The notes beneath the pieces were generated by a model. The model made no database searches. It was not told where the DNA came from and worked only from the letters and a program-made list of their open reading frames with translations. From Owenia fusiformis (lineage: Eukaryota > Annelida > Polychaeta > Sabellida > Oweniidae), in contig CAIIXF020000009.1 of NCBI GenBank assembly GCA_903813345.2, positions 16,085,759 to 16,149,758 on the forward strand: a DNA stretch of 64,000 bases, written 5' to 3'. The translations under genes were made by a program, and so were the position numbers. Shown piece by piece: positions 27,401 to 39,400 of the stretch (positions within the stretch are counted from its first letter, which is position 1; every line of letters begins with the position of its first letter).

Positions 27401-30400
27401 AATCAAATATCATATGACAAGATATGGAGCATAGTGGATAATGTTACCAAGCAAATTCATTATTGCCCAGATTGTAGCAGGATATTTCCCGAGGATGACG
27501 TTGACTGTGTGGAATGTCCGTGTGGTGGTCTAAGATATATTGGTACAGCAGAGGAACAGAGAAAAGCTAATCGACAACCATGCAAAAAGTTTGTGTTTCT
27601 TGATCCAAAGAAATACATAAAGGACCTACTTGAGCTACCAGGTAAAGTATTATTGGAATGTTTCAGTTCAATTGAATAATTTGGCATTATTTTCTAAAAT
27701 CCTACTTTTCAAGATGGCCACTGAATTTCAAAATGGCGGCCATTTTCCCTTAAAAAAACGTAATCTTTGATAACTTAAATACCAGTGAACGGATTTGGTT
27801 CAAATTTTATATGATGATGCCTAGGGACAAAGTAGATCTGTTCGAGTAAGAATTTTCAAGATGGCAGCTGAATTTCAAAATGGCGGCCATTTTTCGTAAA
27901 AAAAATAATCTTTGATAACTCAAATACCAGTGAACGGATTTGGTTCAAATTTTATATGCTCATACCTAGGGACACAGTAGCTCTGTTCAAGAAAGAATTT
28001 TCAAAATGGCCACTGAATTTCCAAATGGCTGCCATTTTTATAAAAGAAAGTAATCTTTGATAACTCAATTGCTAATTGACGCACAAGACTGTGGGTCCTT
28101 TATTACATTGTCCTAATTATCTTTTACAGGAACTTATTTTATTTATCTTTTACAGGAATGTGGGATGGCCTACAGAAAAACAAAGGAGTCATACTCGAAC
28201 GCTATGAAACTAGTGATGGGGTACTAAAAGATGTTACAGATGGTGAGGTCTACAGAAACCTAATAAAAACTGGATTTTTATCAAATCCTCACAATATTAG
28301 TGTCATGATGAATACAGATGGTGTTAACCTCTATAAATCAACAGGTGTTGAAATATGGCCGATTTTCCTATCAGTGACTGAACTCCCTCCTGCAGAGAGG
28401 TTTGCTCGTGAAAATATGATCCCAGCTAGTTTATGGCAAGGAAAGGGTAAGCCACCTTTCCAACAGTACATGGAAGTATTCTCATCGGAAATGAACAAAC
28501 TATATACAGAGGGCATAGATATTCATGTAAATCAAGAAATGATAAATGTGAAAGTAGTAGTCATTACATCACCAGCAGACCTACCAGCTAGGGCAAATAT
28601 GATGAACATGACATATTATAACGGCCAGTATGCTTGCACAACTTGTGAAATACCAGGCAAAACTGAAGTACAAGGTGGTGGACACACTAAAGCATTTCCA
28701 GCCCAGCACACCTACAAATACAGAACAGACAAGGAGATTCGCGATTGCATGACAAAAGGCCAAGAGAAAAAAAGAATCCTGGGTTTTAAAGGTAAATCTG
28801 GGCTCTATGATCTGAAAGGAGTGGACTTGAGCAAACTTTGCCCACCCGACTACATGCACTGTGTCTGTATGGGTGTAATCCCAAAAATTAATAAAAGGTG
28901 GTTTTCTTCTGAAAACAGCAATGAAAGTTACCATGTTGGTAAAGAAATAAAAGAAATTTCAAGAAGAATGCAGTATATTAAGCCACCAAACATGATAGAA
29001 AGGTTACCACGAAACCTGGAGAAACATTATTTACACTTCAAGGCAACTGAAAATCAAACATGGATGCTTTTTTATGCAGTACCTTGCCTCGAAGGAATCC
29101 TCCCTAAGAAATACTTGGACCATTTCAAAAAACTCTCTGAAGGCATACACATTTTGCTTGGTGACAGTATAACTACAGAACAAATTAACAGAGCAGAACT
29201 TCTCCTCAAAGAATTCTACGTTGAATACCCCAAGCTATATCCCCCTGGAGACTGTACATTGAACTTGCACTACATTGGAGCCCATTTCGGATATTGGGTC
29301 CAACAATTGGGACCATTGTGGAATTGGAGCTGCTTTCCCTATGAAGATTCAAATGCACATATATTAAAAATGTGCCATGGAACAGGGGATGTAACAACAC
29401 AGATAATGAGGCAAAAAACAGCTGAGATTAAAATAAGGACACAAAATCAACCAGTCAAAATCAAAGAGTTGAATACAACTGAGGAAAAACTTAAAATACA
29501 TGGTAAAACAAGGCCATTATCTGATTCTGATCATGATCTGGACTCTGTGCCTCAGAACTGTACATCAGTGGCTTCACGAATCTCCATAAATGGAGAGATG
29601 TTCTACTCTGATGAGTATGCACGCATGAAGAGGAGAATTTGTAACTGTGTGGAATTAAAAAATGGAAAACGTGGTTTCATTAAGAGGTTTGTTACTGATG
29701 GCAAAGAAACACATTTTGCAGTAATTGATATGCTCAGAGTGCAGAGAGGTTCAACTTATGCAAATAAAGCAAAACCTTCAGGGAAAACAGAGCTGTATCA
29801 CATAAGTGAGCTAAAGAGAAAACTTGTTTTAGTTCAGTGTGGAGAAAATATGCAAATGTATGTTCTAGCAATGCCTAATGGCATTGGACGCTCCGTTTTC
29901 AAATAAAGCATCTGTTCGGGCGATAACTGAAATATTTTCCATTGTGTTCCTTACACCATATTGAACATAATATTCACATGAAATTGACTTTTATAAAGTT
30001 CTTATGCATTGACAATAATCATAATTCTTGAATATTAGAATATTTGTAGAATATTTTCCAGGACTTAGATATTTCACTTTATTCTGAAAAAGCTCTGCAA
30101 GTGTTGCCAGGATGAATATATATTGAATATTAAATACACAGTAAAATAATTTGTATCTTTAATACAAAATAATGTTTTATTTTGAATAAATTCTGTAAGT
30201 GTTCTTAAACCTAGTACATAGCGTTCTTGAACCTAGGTAAATAACAATTTTATGTAATAAAACATACTATAACATACTAGTATGTTGCTGTTGGATTCAA
30301 ATACAATTTCTTACAATATACTTAAATACTTTTTGAACTATAATTCAGAATTCCTGTTATTCTGAAGATAATTCTTGAATTTATATATATATATAATAAT

Positions 30401-33400
30401 AATATGTATAAAAGTCAAAATTCTTAGTGTACATACTAAATATAATAAAATAATTTGAAATAAAAGCAGAGAAATTCTTCCTACATGTTTCTTTATTTAA
30501 ACATCTTTCTTGAAGATTTTTAAATAAAGAAACATGTAGGAAACATGTGGTGAAAAAGTGAAGAATATCTGAGAACATATTTTTTAGTTCTTCATTATTA
30601 TTCAAATATCCTTCAAAGAAGTAGGTGAAAATAAGAAGAATTTCCAAGATTACCAATAATTCAAAATGTTCTTTGTTATTCTTAAGATATTCTTCAAATA
30701 AGCTGGTGAAAAATTGAAGAATATCTAAGAACACATAAGTTCGTCATTATTATTCAAATATCCTTTAAATAACATGGTGAAAATATGAAGGATTTCCAAG
30801 ATTACCAGTAGTACAAAATGTTCTTTATTATTCAACAAATATTCTTCAAATAAGGTGGTGAAAAATTAAAGAATATCTAAGAACATAGAAGTTCTTCACT
30901 ATTATTCAAATATCCTTTAAACAAGGTGGTGAAAATATGAAGAATTTTCAGGATATCGAACAATACAAAATGTTCTTTATTATTCTTCAGATATTCTTCA
31001 AATGAGGTGGTGAAAATGTGAAGAATATCTGAGAACATTGTAGTTCCTCATTATTATTCAAATATCCTTCAAACAAGTTAATGAAAATATAAAGAATCTC
31101 CAAGAATACCATAACTACAAAATGTTCTTCATAATTCTTCAAATATTCTTCAAATGAGGTAATGAAAAATTGAAGAATATCTAAGAACATAGAAGTTCTT
31201 CACTATTATTCAAATATCCTTTAAACAAGGTGGTGAAAATATGAAGAATTTTCAGGATATCCAACAATACAAAATATTCTTTATTATTCTTCGAATATCC
31301 TTCAAATGAAGTGGTGAAAAAATGAAGAATATCTGAGAATATTTTAGTTATTCATTATTATTCTCTCATTCCTTAAACAACATGGTGAAAATATGAAGAA
31401 TTTCCAAGATTTCAAGAAATAGAAAATGTTATTCATTATTATTCAAATATTCTTCATTCAGGGTGGTGAAAATATGAAGTATTTTGAAGAACATGAAACA
31501 TTCTTTATTTTTCTTCAATTATTCACCATAGAATTTGAAGAATATTCAAGAACATAAATTATTCTTTATTATTCTTCAAAAATACAAGAATATGGTTAAA
31601 TCTTTATTCTTCACAATTTATCTCGATATTACAATATTCATCACACCTGAATATTCATGAATAATTCATGAATATTCATATCACAAGAATATCATTTCGC
31701 CGGGGCGCTCCCCAGGTAAATCCTGACTACGGGCTTGAATTGTCGGAGTTTCTCTCTTGTAGGTCTACGTCCAAAAATATCCTGAAAGTTCTCTAAAAAG
31801 TTCAATATTTAAAAGAACGCCCATGGGCTTTTCAAGAGATAAATCTCTTCAAATAGACGATCGTGGGTAATAAAACAAGCAAATCTGGTACATTGTCTCA
31901 AAGGATACATGAACGGCTTTAACATTGTTCAATGAAATAAGTCATCCCTCACGTAACCATTGTCAAATTCTTCGACAGACATAAAAGTAACCTTGTCATG
32001 TGGTATAATAGGTGGCTGAACGTAAGTGAAAGTAATGCACCGTTGGCCCAGATTTGAGAATTGAATACGTTGTCTTCAGGGTTAAGCCGTACCCCCTTCT
32101 TCAACTTAAGATTACCATGGAATGTTGACATTTTGACAGTCAAGAACTAAACATGGGGTTTTGTACAGTCGGCGTAATTTGAAAATGTACAGGAAACATT
32201 GGACTCTTCACATCAATATTTCTCTAATCCTTTGATTTCCCAGAACAATATAAAGAAGGGGGGATATAGACGTGAGTATAATTATTAAATTCCATGACAT
32301 TTATCACAATGATATTATTACTACTTAACATAATTTGACAATAAAAGTAACCCGTTTCCGTCACGATTCACATTGACTTCCAATATGTTAAGATTTTCCC
32401 ACGAAAATCTGCCCTACTCTGACGTCTGAGATTTCAGGTTTGCTAATTATAATCTTCATGAGCTGACTTTGGGGAAAGGTGAATAGGAACTTGTTTTCCT
32501 CAGTCATGCTAGAAAAGTCCTTATTTGACGTTTGAATTTTATCTAATAATATAATGCGCTCACTTTCGTAGATTTTGCATCTCATAACAAAGTGCAGCTC
32601 ATCTTCAACACAATTATCTGAACATATTGTACATATGCATTCATCTACATTTTTATTTTTGTATCTTCCTGCTTCAACCTCTAATGAATTTTATAAGAGT
32701 GCAGAAATTCGTATTTTTAATCAAACCAAATTGGGAACACACAATAACAGTTAGAGAAATCTGCCGATCAACAGAAGCTCACTTCAAAAAATCAAAAGCG
32801 GACTGACGGCGTATTCGACCATTCTGGGATCTTAGATTTTTAGTATAGATAAAGTATTTGGAGATCTTTTGAATGAGGCAATTCTCTAATTCGAAAGACA
32901 ATCGTATCAACTTGAACAAAAGTTGAGTTTTGAAGAAAAATTCTAACATGCGCAGAAGACCCATTTTCGTAATGCCATATTGACTATGTTGAAACTATAA
33001 TCCCTGCGAATTTCATTAAAAACCATGAAAAAATAAAAAAAGTTACGACATCATTGTTTTGCAATAGACTTAAGTGCCAAGACCGTATAAGGCTTTGGGC
33101 TGGCTCAGAATAAATTACATGGTGGCCACTTTTCTCTTCAAAGTGTTGTATTTATTTATCTACTTGTTTTATATTTATCCACAGAAAGCAGGATTCTGAC
33201 TTCAAAGGTGATAAAGGTAAGCTGAAGGAATATGAGAAGATAACTGAACTTGCTGCTACTGATTTATCTTGCCCCTTTGAAGAAAGCAAAGCCATTGCAA
33301 TGTATCCTTTCTAAAAAAAGACTGAACCTACTTACTTATATATTCAATTTCAATTTTCAGTATTATTTAAAGGGCTAATAAGCTCTCAAAATAAGTGTGA

Positions 33401-36400
33401 TCCATTCCAATATTATTTAAGTGTTTAATTAGAAAGATCGACTGGGTTACATATGCGATCGATTGATGCATAAGCAAACATATTCATTTCAATATGGAGA
33501 CCTCCACTCTGGCTCAGAATTGCATAAGTCGCAGTATTGCCTTCTTTATTGTACTGCGCATCTGTGCATAATTAATGAGTGACGTCACATCAACAGAGAT
33601 CTGGGATCAAATTTGACTGTGAGAAAAAAGAAAAATGGAAAGTAAAATTTAAAGATTAGAGCACACCAGCACAAAAATCTTGTCAGTTATCGCTATTTCG
33701 CATCAAATAGACTGTCAATGTAGGATTTAAGATTGTTTAACATTTGTTTCATTTATTTCGTACTTACATACGCACATACCTTGAAAAGAATGAGGTTTAA
33801 ACACCGATTTTGACTTTTGACAAAAATCATGAAAAGAGAGAATGAGGCAACTAGTATGAAACCATGACATGAAATTGTGAATTAAAAAAATATTATTGTG
33901 GAATTATCTTATTACACTTCTGTGTATTAGTGTCTAAAGGTAATACCTCAGAATTCAAGTTAAACAAGTGAAAACTGATTGAAAAAATCATGAAAACATA
34001 AACCGGAAGTTGTGAACGGAGTTACTGAGCAAAATTGGAAATGGAAATTTATTTTTTAATTTGAAATTAATATCGCTGTTAACACCAAAGTTCATACTAT
34101 ATATGGTAGGAAATCATTAAAAACAGTAAAAGGACAAACTCAGTACATAAAAGACTGGATGTATAGTTGTTATATGCCACTATTATCAATTAAAAAGTCA
34201 TTAAACATCATAAATAAATTCCTATCTCAGAATTTTTAGATGCTATTTTCATAAAAAGTCTCTTCAAAGTCAGTAGTCAAACTGTGACGATATTTTTGTA
34301 TTCATCAGGGGAATTTCACTGTCAAACCTATTATGTCACCACCAAATAGTGGTGACATATTGTTATGGTCTCCTTTTTTTGACGATGGTTGGCAGTTGGT
34401 GGTTGGCGTTTGGCGTCTGTAACAAATTCTTACAACTTCCAATAACTTAACAAATGCTGTTTAGACGGACTAAAATTTTTTTCAAAATCTTCTACAAGTT
34501 TTCAAAAGTTCAAATCTGACTTTATATTTGAGATTTGACCTTCAATGACCTATTCAAGGTAAAAAAAGGTCAAAAAGGTATTTTTCCAACTTGCATCAAA
34601 TTGACAAATCTTTTTTTTCAAAATCATCTACAGTTATCAGAAGTTCAAATCTGACTTTAGATTTGAGATTTGACCTTCAATGACCTTCTCAAGGTAAAAA
34701 AGGTCAAAATGTAATTTTCAAATTGACCAATTTTTTTCAAAATCATCTACAAGTTCTCAAAAGTTCAAATCTGACTATAGTTTTGACATTCAATGACATT
34801 CTCGAGGTCAAAAAAGATTTGACCTTCAATGACCTTTTCAAGGTCAAAAAGGTTTTTTCAGCTTGCTTCAAAGTAACCAATCTTTTTTCAAAATCATCTA
34901 TGAGTTATCAGAAGTTCAAATCTGACTTTAGATTTGAGATTTTACCTTCTATGACCTTCTCAAGGTCAAAAAGGTCTTTTTCAACTTGCTTGAAATTGAC
35001 CAATTCTTTTTTCAAAATCATCTACAAGTTCTCAGAAGTTCAAATCTGACTATAGATTTGACATTCAATGACATTCTCAAGATCAAATAAGATTTGACTT
35101 TCAATGAACTTCTCGAGGCATTCTTAAGGCTTAAGGCATTAGTGATGCAAATACATGATTAATCATTTTGTTGATTCATTGAATGTTCAGTTGATAATTA
35201 ATATTTATAGTTAGTGGGTTAACTACATTTGGAGTTCGCTTTATGATGCAAATGTCCTCTTTGGCATGGAAGTATCCTAGTGTAATAGAAACAATTTTAT
35301 CCAAAGACACAAGCTAGATGACTCTTTACATTGAAAATAAACACATTTTTCAAAATGGCCACAAAAAATACAACAGAGACTGTATTTTTGCTTCTATGCA
35401 TGCTATAATGATAAGATTGGTACATAAATCTACATCTTTGTTGGTGAAGAATCTGTTTAATAAGGTTTCGAGTCTTGAAAATCAAGGACTACCACTTCGT
35501 ATTCAAAATATACACCTTTTTCAAAATGGCTGCCAGAAATACAACAAAGATGGTATTTTTACTTCTATTCGTGCTACAAATGGTGTCAAAGTATGCATTG
35601 TGCGGTTGTTGAATCCATTTAATACGGTTTTGTATTTTTAATAATAAATATCTTAACTTTTTTGTAAATGAGGGGAAGTTGTTTGTAAAATGAATAGGGG
35701 GAGTTTTTTCATGCATTTTGCTTATGTTTTTGTCGTAATATGAACAAAAGCTATAAAATCTAATTTTTTTTCTAGTTTTCGCAGCTATTAAGAAAAAGGC
35801 AATTGAGGCAAAAAAATAAAAATGGTGCATGTGAGATTTGACATTTCTCCACATTTAACTGCAAATTACACAACAAATGGGACTGATTGTCACCATGCGT
35901 CATGAAAAAGGCAAGTTACATTCAATTATTTTCCTAAATACTGTTACTTATACCAGCACGCCGGCTTGAAGTTGGAGATTAACCACAACACAAAACAGTA
36001 TATTTGAACTTAATCTCAGCTCAAAAGCCAGCTGTGTTTTACCATCATCATTTTTTCAGACAACCTCCTAAAAATTAATTGTAAATACCATTTATATATG
36101 CCTACATGTAACATGATATAAGTGCTTTATTTTATACGTAGTCTAGATGTCATTTTATGAATTTCTGTTAAACCGCAACATATACCCACTAGGGTGTCTA
36201 GGGGCTTGTTTTTATAGTGTATATTATATAAGAATTATGAAATAAATAAATTGAATTGAAAATTGAAATCTAGAGGTTCTCAGAAGTTCAAATCTGACTT
36301 TAGATTTCACCTCCAATGACCTTCCCAGGGTCAAAAAAGGTGCTTCAAATTGACCAATTTATTTTTCAAAATCATCTACAAGTTCTCAGAAATTCAAATC

Positions 36401-39400
36401 TGACTTAAGATTGAACTCATAATATTGTGAGCAACTAGGTGGTAACATTTTGTCATGTTAATGCTTTGTTTTTATCTGCATATGATCGTGTTATAGCTAT
36501 TGAACTTTTAATGATTCTTGCAGGGAACAGGTATTACTCTGTATAAAATTTAATATTTGCATATGATTCCACCAAACATAGTTTGAGTAAGGATATTGAA
36601 AATTGTCCATCTATCTATTCTTTTGTTTGTCCATGTGTCCATGGTGATAACTCAAATAATGGTGCAAATTTATACCTATGAGGGGTGATCCAAAAGTCTT
36701 GGATGCTCTACTCTAACTTTGCTATTTCTTAATGAAATTACATGGAACTTTCAGATCATAAAGATCAACATCTTAACGACATTGTGTATATGTTTCACCA
36801 GAAAATAATTCATTTTAGGTACTTTTCTAGATATTTCCTAATATGGGGGCGCTCCCACCTAGAACTGTATTTCAAAATACAAATCATGTCACAACTGTTA
36901 TTAGGTGCAGGTACACAACCCAACAACAACAATCTTGCAACCCTGCTTTCAACTTGGGGAAAAGGAAAATTTCAGACAGGGCCATCAATTGATATCTTTT
37001 ATTGTCTCAATAACCATGTCATGTAAATGACATATCAGTCACTTCAGTGTACAAAAAACTTCAAACTACAACTACATATTACAAAACTACTTTACATCAG
37101 TTTCACATGTCAGGGTATGATATCAGTGTGGTGTATCCATAATACATGCGTTTTAAAAAATGTTCTTCAAGTATTCTTTGTTTCGCTTTGATTTCTCTCA
37201 TGTTCTGCATTTCAGCAGCCATCTTGGCGCACAAATGATACAAGAATGAGGCTTGCTTGTCTGATGTCATTTTCTTAGAATTTGACATATACGGCCATTG
37301 TCATATGTGATTCCATGATTAAAACACAACTAATTGATCGCCTGATAACAAAGGAAGTAAACTAACATGGTTTAACATTCAAATTTCATAGAAAGATAGT
37401 GGTCTAACGAAACAAGTCAAATGGTGGCAACATTAACCCTTAAATGATCAAAACCAATAAAAAGTTTCAGATTTTCTTTGAAAAATGTGACTGTCCGTGT
37501 GTTAATTGATAAAGAATCCTATAGAGCATCAGAAAGCTCATGAAACTCATATTTTCTGAATGCTCAAGCCATCAACTATTCAGAAATGACATAAAAGGCT
37601 GAAAGTTGCCATGTACAAATACCATTCCAGGTGGCAGGATCCCTATATTAAAAACTATCTAGAAAAATACATAAAATCAATCATTTCTCCATGAAATCAA
37701 TACACAAAGTAGTTAGTTTGTTGGTCTTTATTATTGGAAAGTTTCAAGTAATTTTACAAAAGCCAACAAAATTAGTGCAGGGTGTCCCAAGACTTTTGGA
37801 TCACTTTTTGATAATACTGTTTATAGAATTTGGTTCAACCTTTTTAGGCTAATGTCTTATTAGCAAAGGACCTGTTAAAGTAGGCATTTTCAAGATAAGC
37901 ACTCATTGTGCCCTCATTGAAATGACCATCATTTTTATTTAAAATATGACCTTTGATAACTTAAATACCAGTTGATGGATTAAGTTCAGACTTTCTATCG
38001 TGATGATTTGTGTACTTAGTCCTCATCTCTCGTATGCAAACATATATGTATGAGTATTCCTTAATAGTAAATCAGCAATCATATCATCAAGTTACCATTT
38101 AATGATATCTTTCTGCTGGAAAGTATGCGAAAATTGGAGTACTCAGAGGCATTGGTAAGTTTTGATTATTTTTGTAAATTTCTCTCTCAAGAAGTGGTGG
38201 CAAAAATTATTAAGTTTTGACAATATTCAATTGGTGAAAGGATGGGTATTGATATGGCGAACTTTTTGAACACACGTTTCTCTTAAACCAGTCATCAAAA
38301 AATTCTAAAAAATTTACACAGTGTCAATTTAATGGTCATCTTTTGAATGGTAACAATATAATTTGAAAAAGTATATACTTTCATCTATATTGTTTTAGAG
38401 AACATATAAAACACTTGTTTTGTTCTTGGTATCATGTTTCCAGAGTGAAATGAAACATCTTTCCTAACCTCATTGGAACAAAATGACATAAACACAACAT
38501 GTCTCTCAATATTAAGGAAATTTTGGTTGATTTTAAAAAAGTATCTTGTTAATGAAATAAAAGGTTTATCTTGATTTGTATCTATTTTAGGGGGATTTTG
38601 TTTTAATTTTTTGAATACTTTTTTAAAATCAACCAAAAATTCCTTTGTGTAACTATATAGGTCTAAAAACATGTCATATATGCTATTTTGTTTCAACAAG
38701 GTTCGGAAAGACATTTTATTTCATTCTCAAGAATTGGTAGAAAGGAGCAAAAACAATTACACTAAAAAAAACAAAAAATCTTAACAAAAACAGTTATAAA
38801 ATTATAAAATATTTCTGTATAATTTTCGCATTAAATTTTTGTAAATTAGTCAACATTACATAAAATACTGTGTTTTTACAGAATGTTATCAATGATTGGT
38901 TTAAGAGAAAAACATTGTTGAATTCAGTTCTCCATATCGATACCAATCCTTTTATTGCATTAATGCATTGTGTGATATTCCAAACAATTTAAACTAATTA
39001 CTTCCTACCTCATTATCTTTATTCTTTGATATTCCTCACATATTCACAAATATTTTAGTGTGGGACCATATTGTCAGCCTAGGCCCGTCCATCCGTCTGT
39101 CTGTCCATCCGTCCGTACGTCCGGCAATCAAATAGTTTCACGTGTACTTTGTTGTAAAAGCCTATGTTATTGTTAACAGTAGTTATCCCAACGAACGAAG
39201 TTTAGTGGGAATATAGTGAAGCCCTCCGTCCGTCTGTCCGTCAGTCAGTCAGTCCGTCCGTCTGTCCGGAAGATAACTTGAATACTTCACACAAATAAAA
39301 CTTTTCCAAGATGGCCGCCAGTATTAAAATGGCGGGAATTTTTTGCAAAAGTCTCATGTTTTTCATTGGCTCACACAGTGAGCCTATGGGATCGACCAGG

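Larger units (their letters stand above)
17244..31707. mobile_element. 14.46-kb EnSpm/CACTA-like transposon carrying transposase and BEN-domain genes
   Basis: The ends are the inverted repeat CGCCCCGGCGAAA (17244-17256) and TTTCGCCGGGGCG (31695-31707), each followed inward by AT-rich sequence rich in ATTCATGAAT. Comparison with an intact MITE of the interrupted family (21503-21689) shows the element splits a copy of it. The 'CG' pair at both edges is best read as a 2-bp target duplication, with true termini CCCCGGCG. Contents from left to right: 300-bp subterminal array, minus-strand BEN-domain gene, divergent intergenic region, plus-strand transposase gene, and a 150-160-bp array. Two divergent intact genes and subterminal arrays recall En/Spm (TnpA and TnpD). 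The family is inferred from the transposase; the ends are not the usual CACTA. Confidence 0.8.
33302..38075 (+). other. NOL11: U12-type (minor spliceosome) intron of NOL11
   Basis: 4774-bp intron. The donor GTATCCTTT and branch site TTCCTTAAT both match U12 consensus exactly, with 11-12 nt from branch adenosine to acceptor and no polypyrimidine tract. The intron interrupts an isoleucine codon (AT|C), and translation across it is seamless. It contains a tandem-repeat element (34329-36475) and a mariner-like MITE (36679-37811). Nothing recognisable was seen in 33311-34328. Confidence 0.85.

Noticed and set aside
28581-28934. 117-codon minus-strand frame opposite the transposase
   Set aside because: Shadow of the plus-strand catalytic exon; no family match or splice signals.
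30381-31190. Minus-strand frames in the right subterminal array
   Set aside because: Open only because of the repeat composition; the peptides repeat with the 150-160-bp unit.
32388-32497. Continuation FTFPQSQLMKII of the minus-strand LINE frame considered as LINE protein
   Set aside because: The DNA belongs to the dispersed 0.7-kb repeat also found at 4197 without LINE sequence.
37103-37288. Minus-strand frame in the mariner-like MITE
   Set aside because: Does not show the D,D34D pattern or a helix-turn-helix; too short for a transposase.
38076-38090. Acceptor after AATAG at 38067 considered for NOL11 exon F
   Set aside because: Only about 3 nt from the U12 branch site and it breaks the frame; CAG at 38075 fits both spacing and phase.
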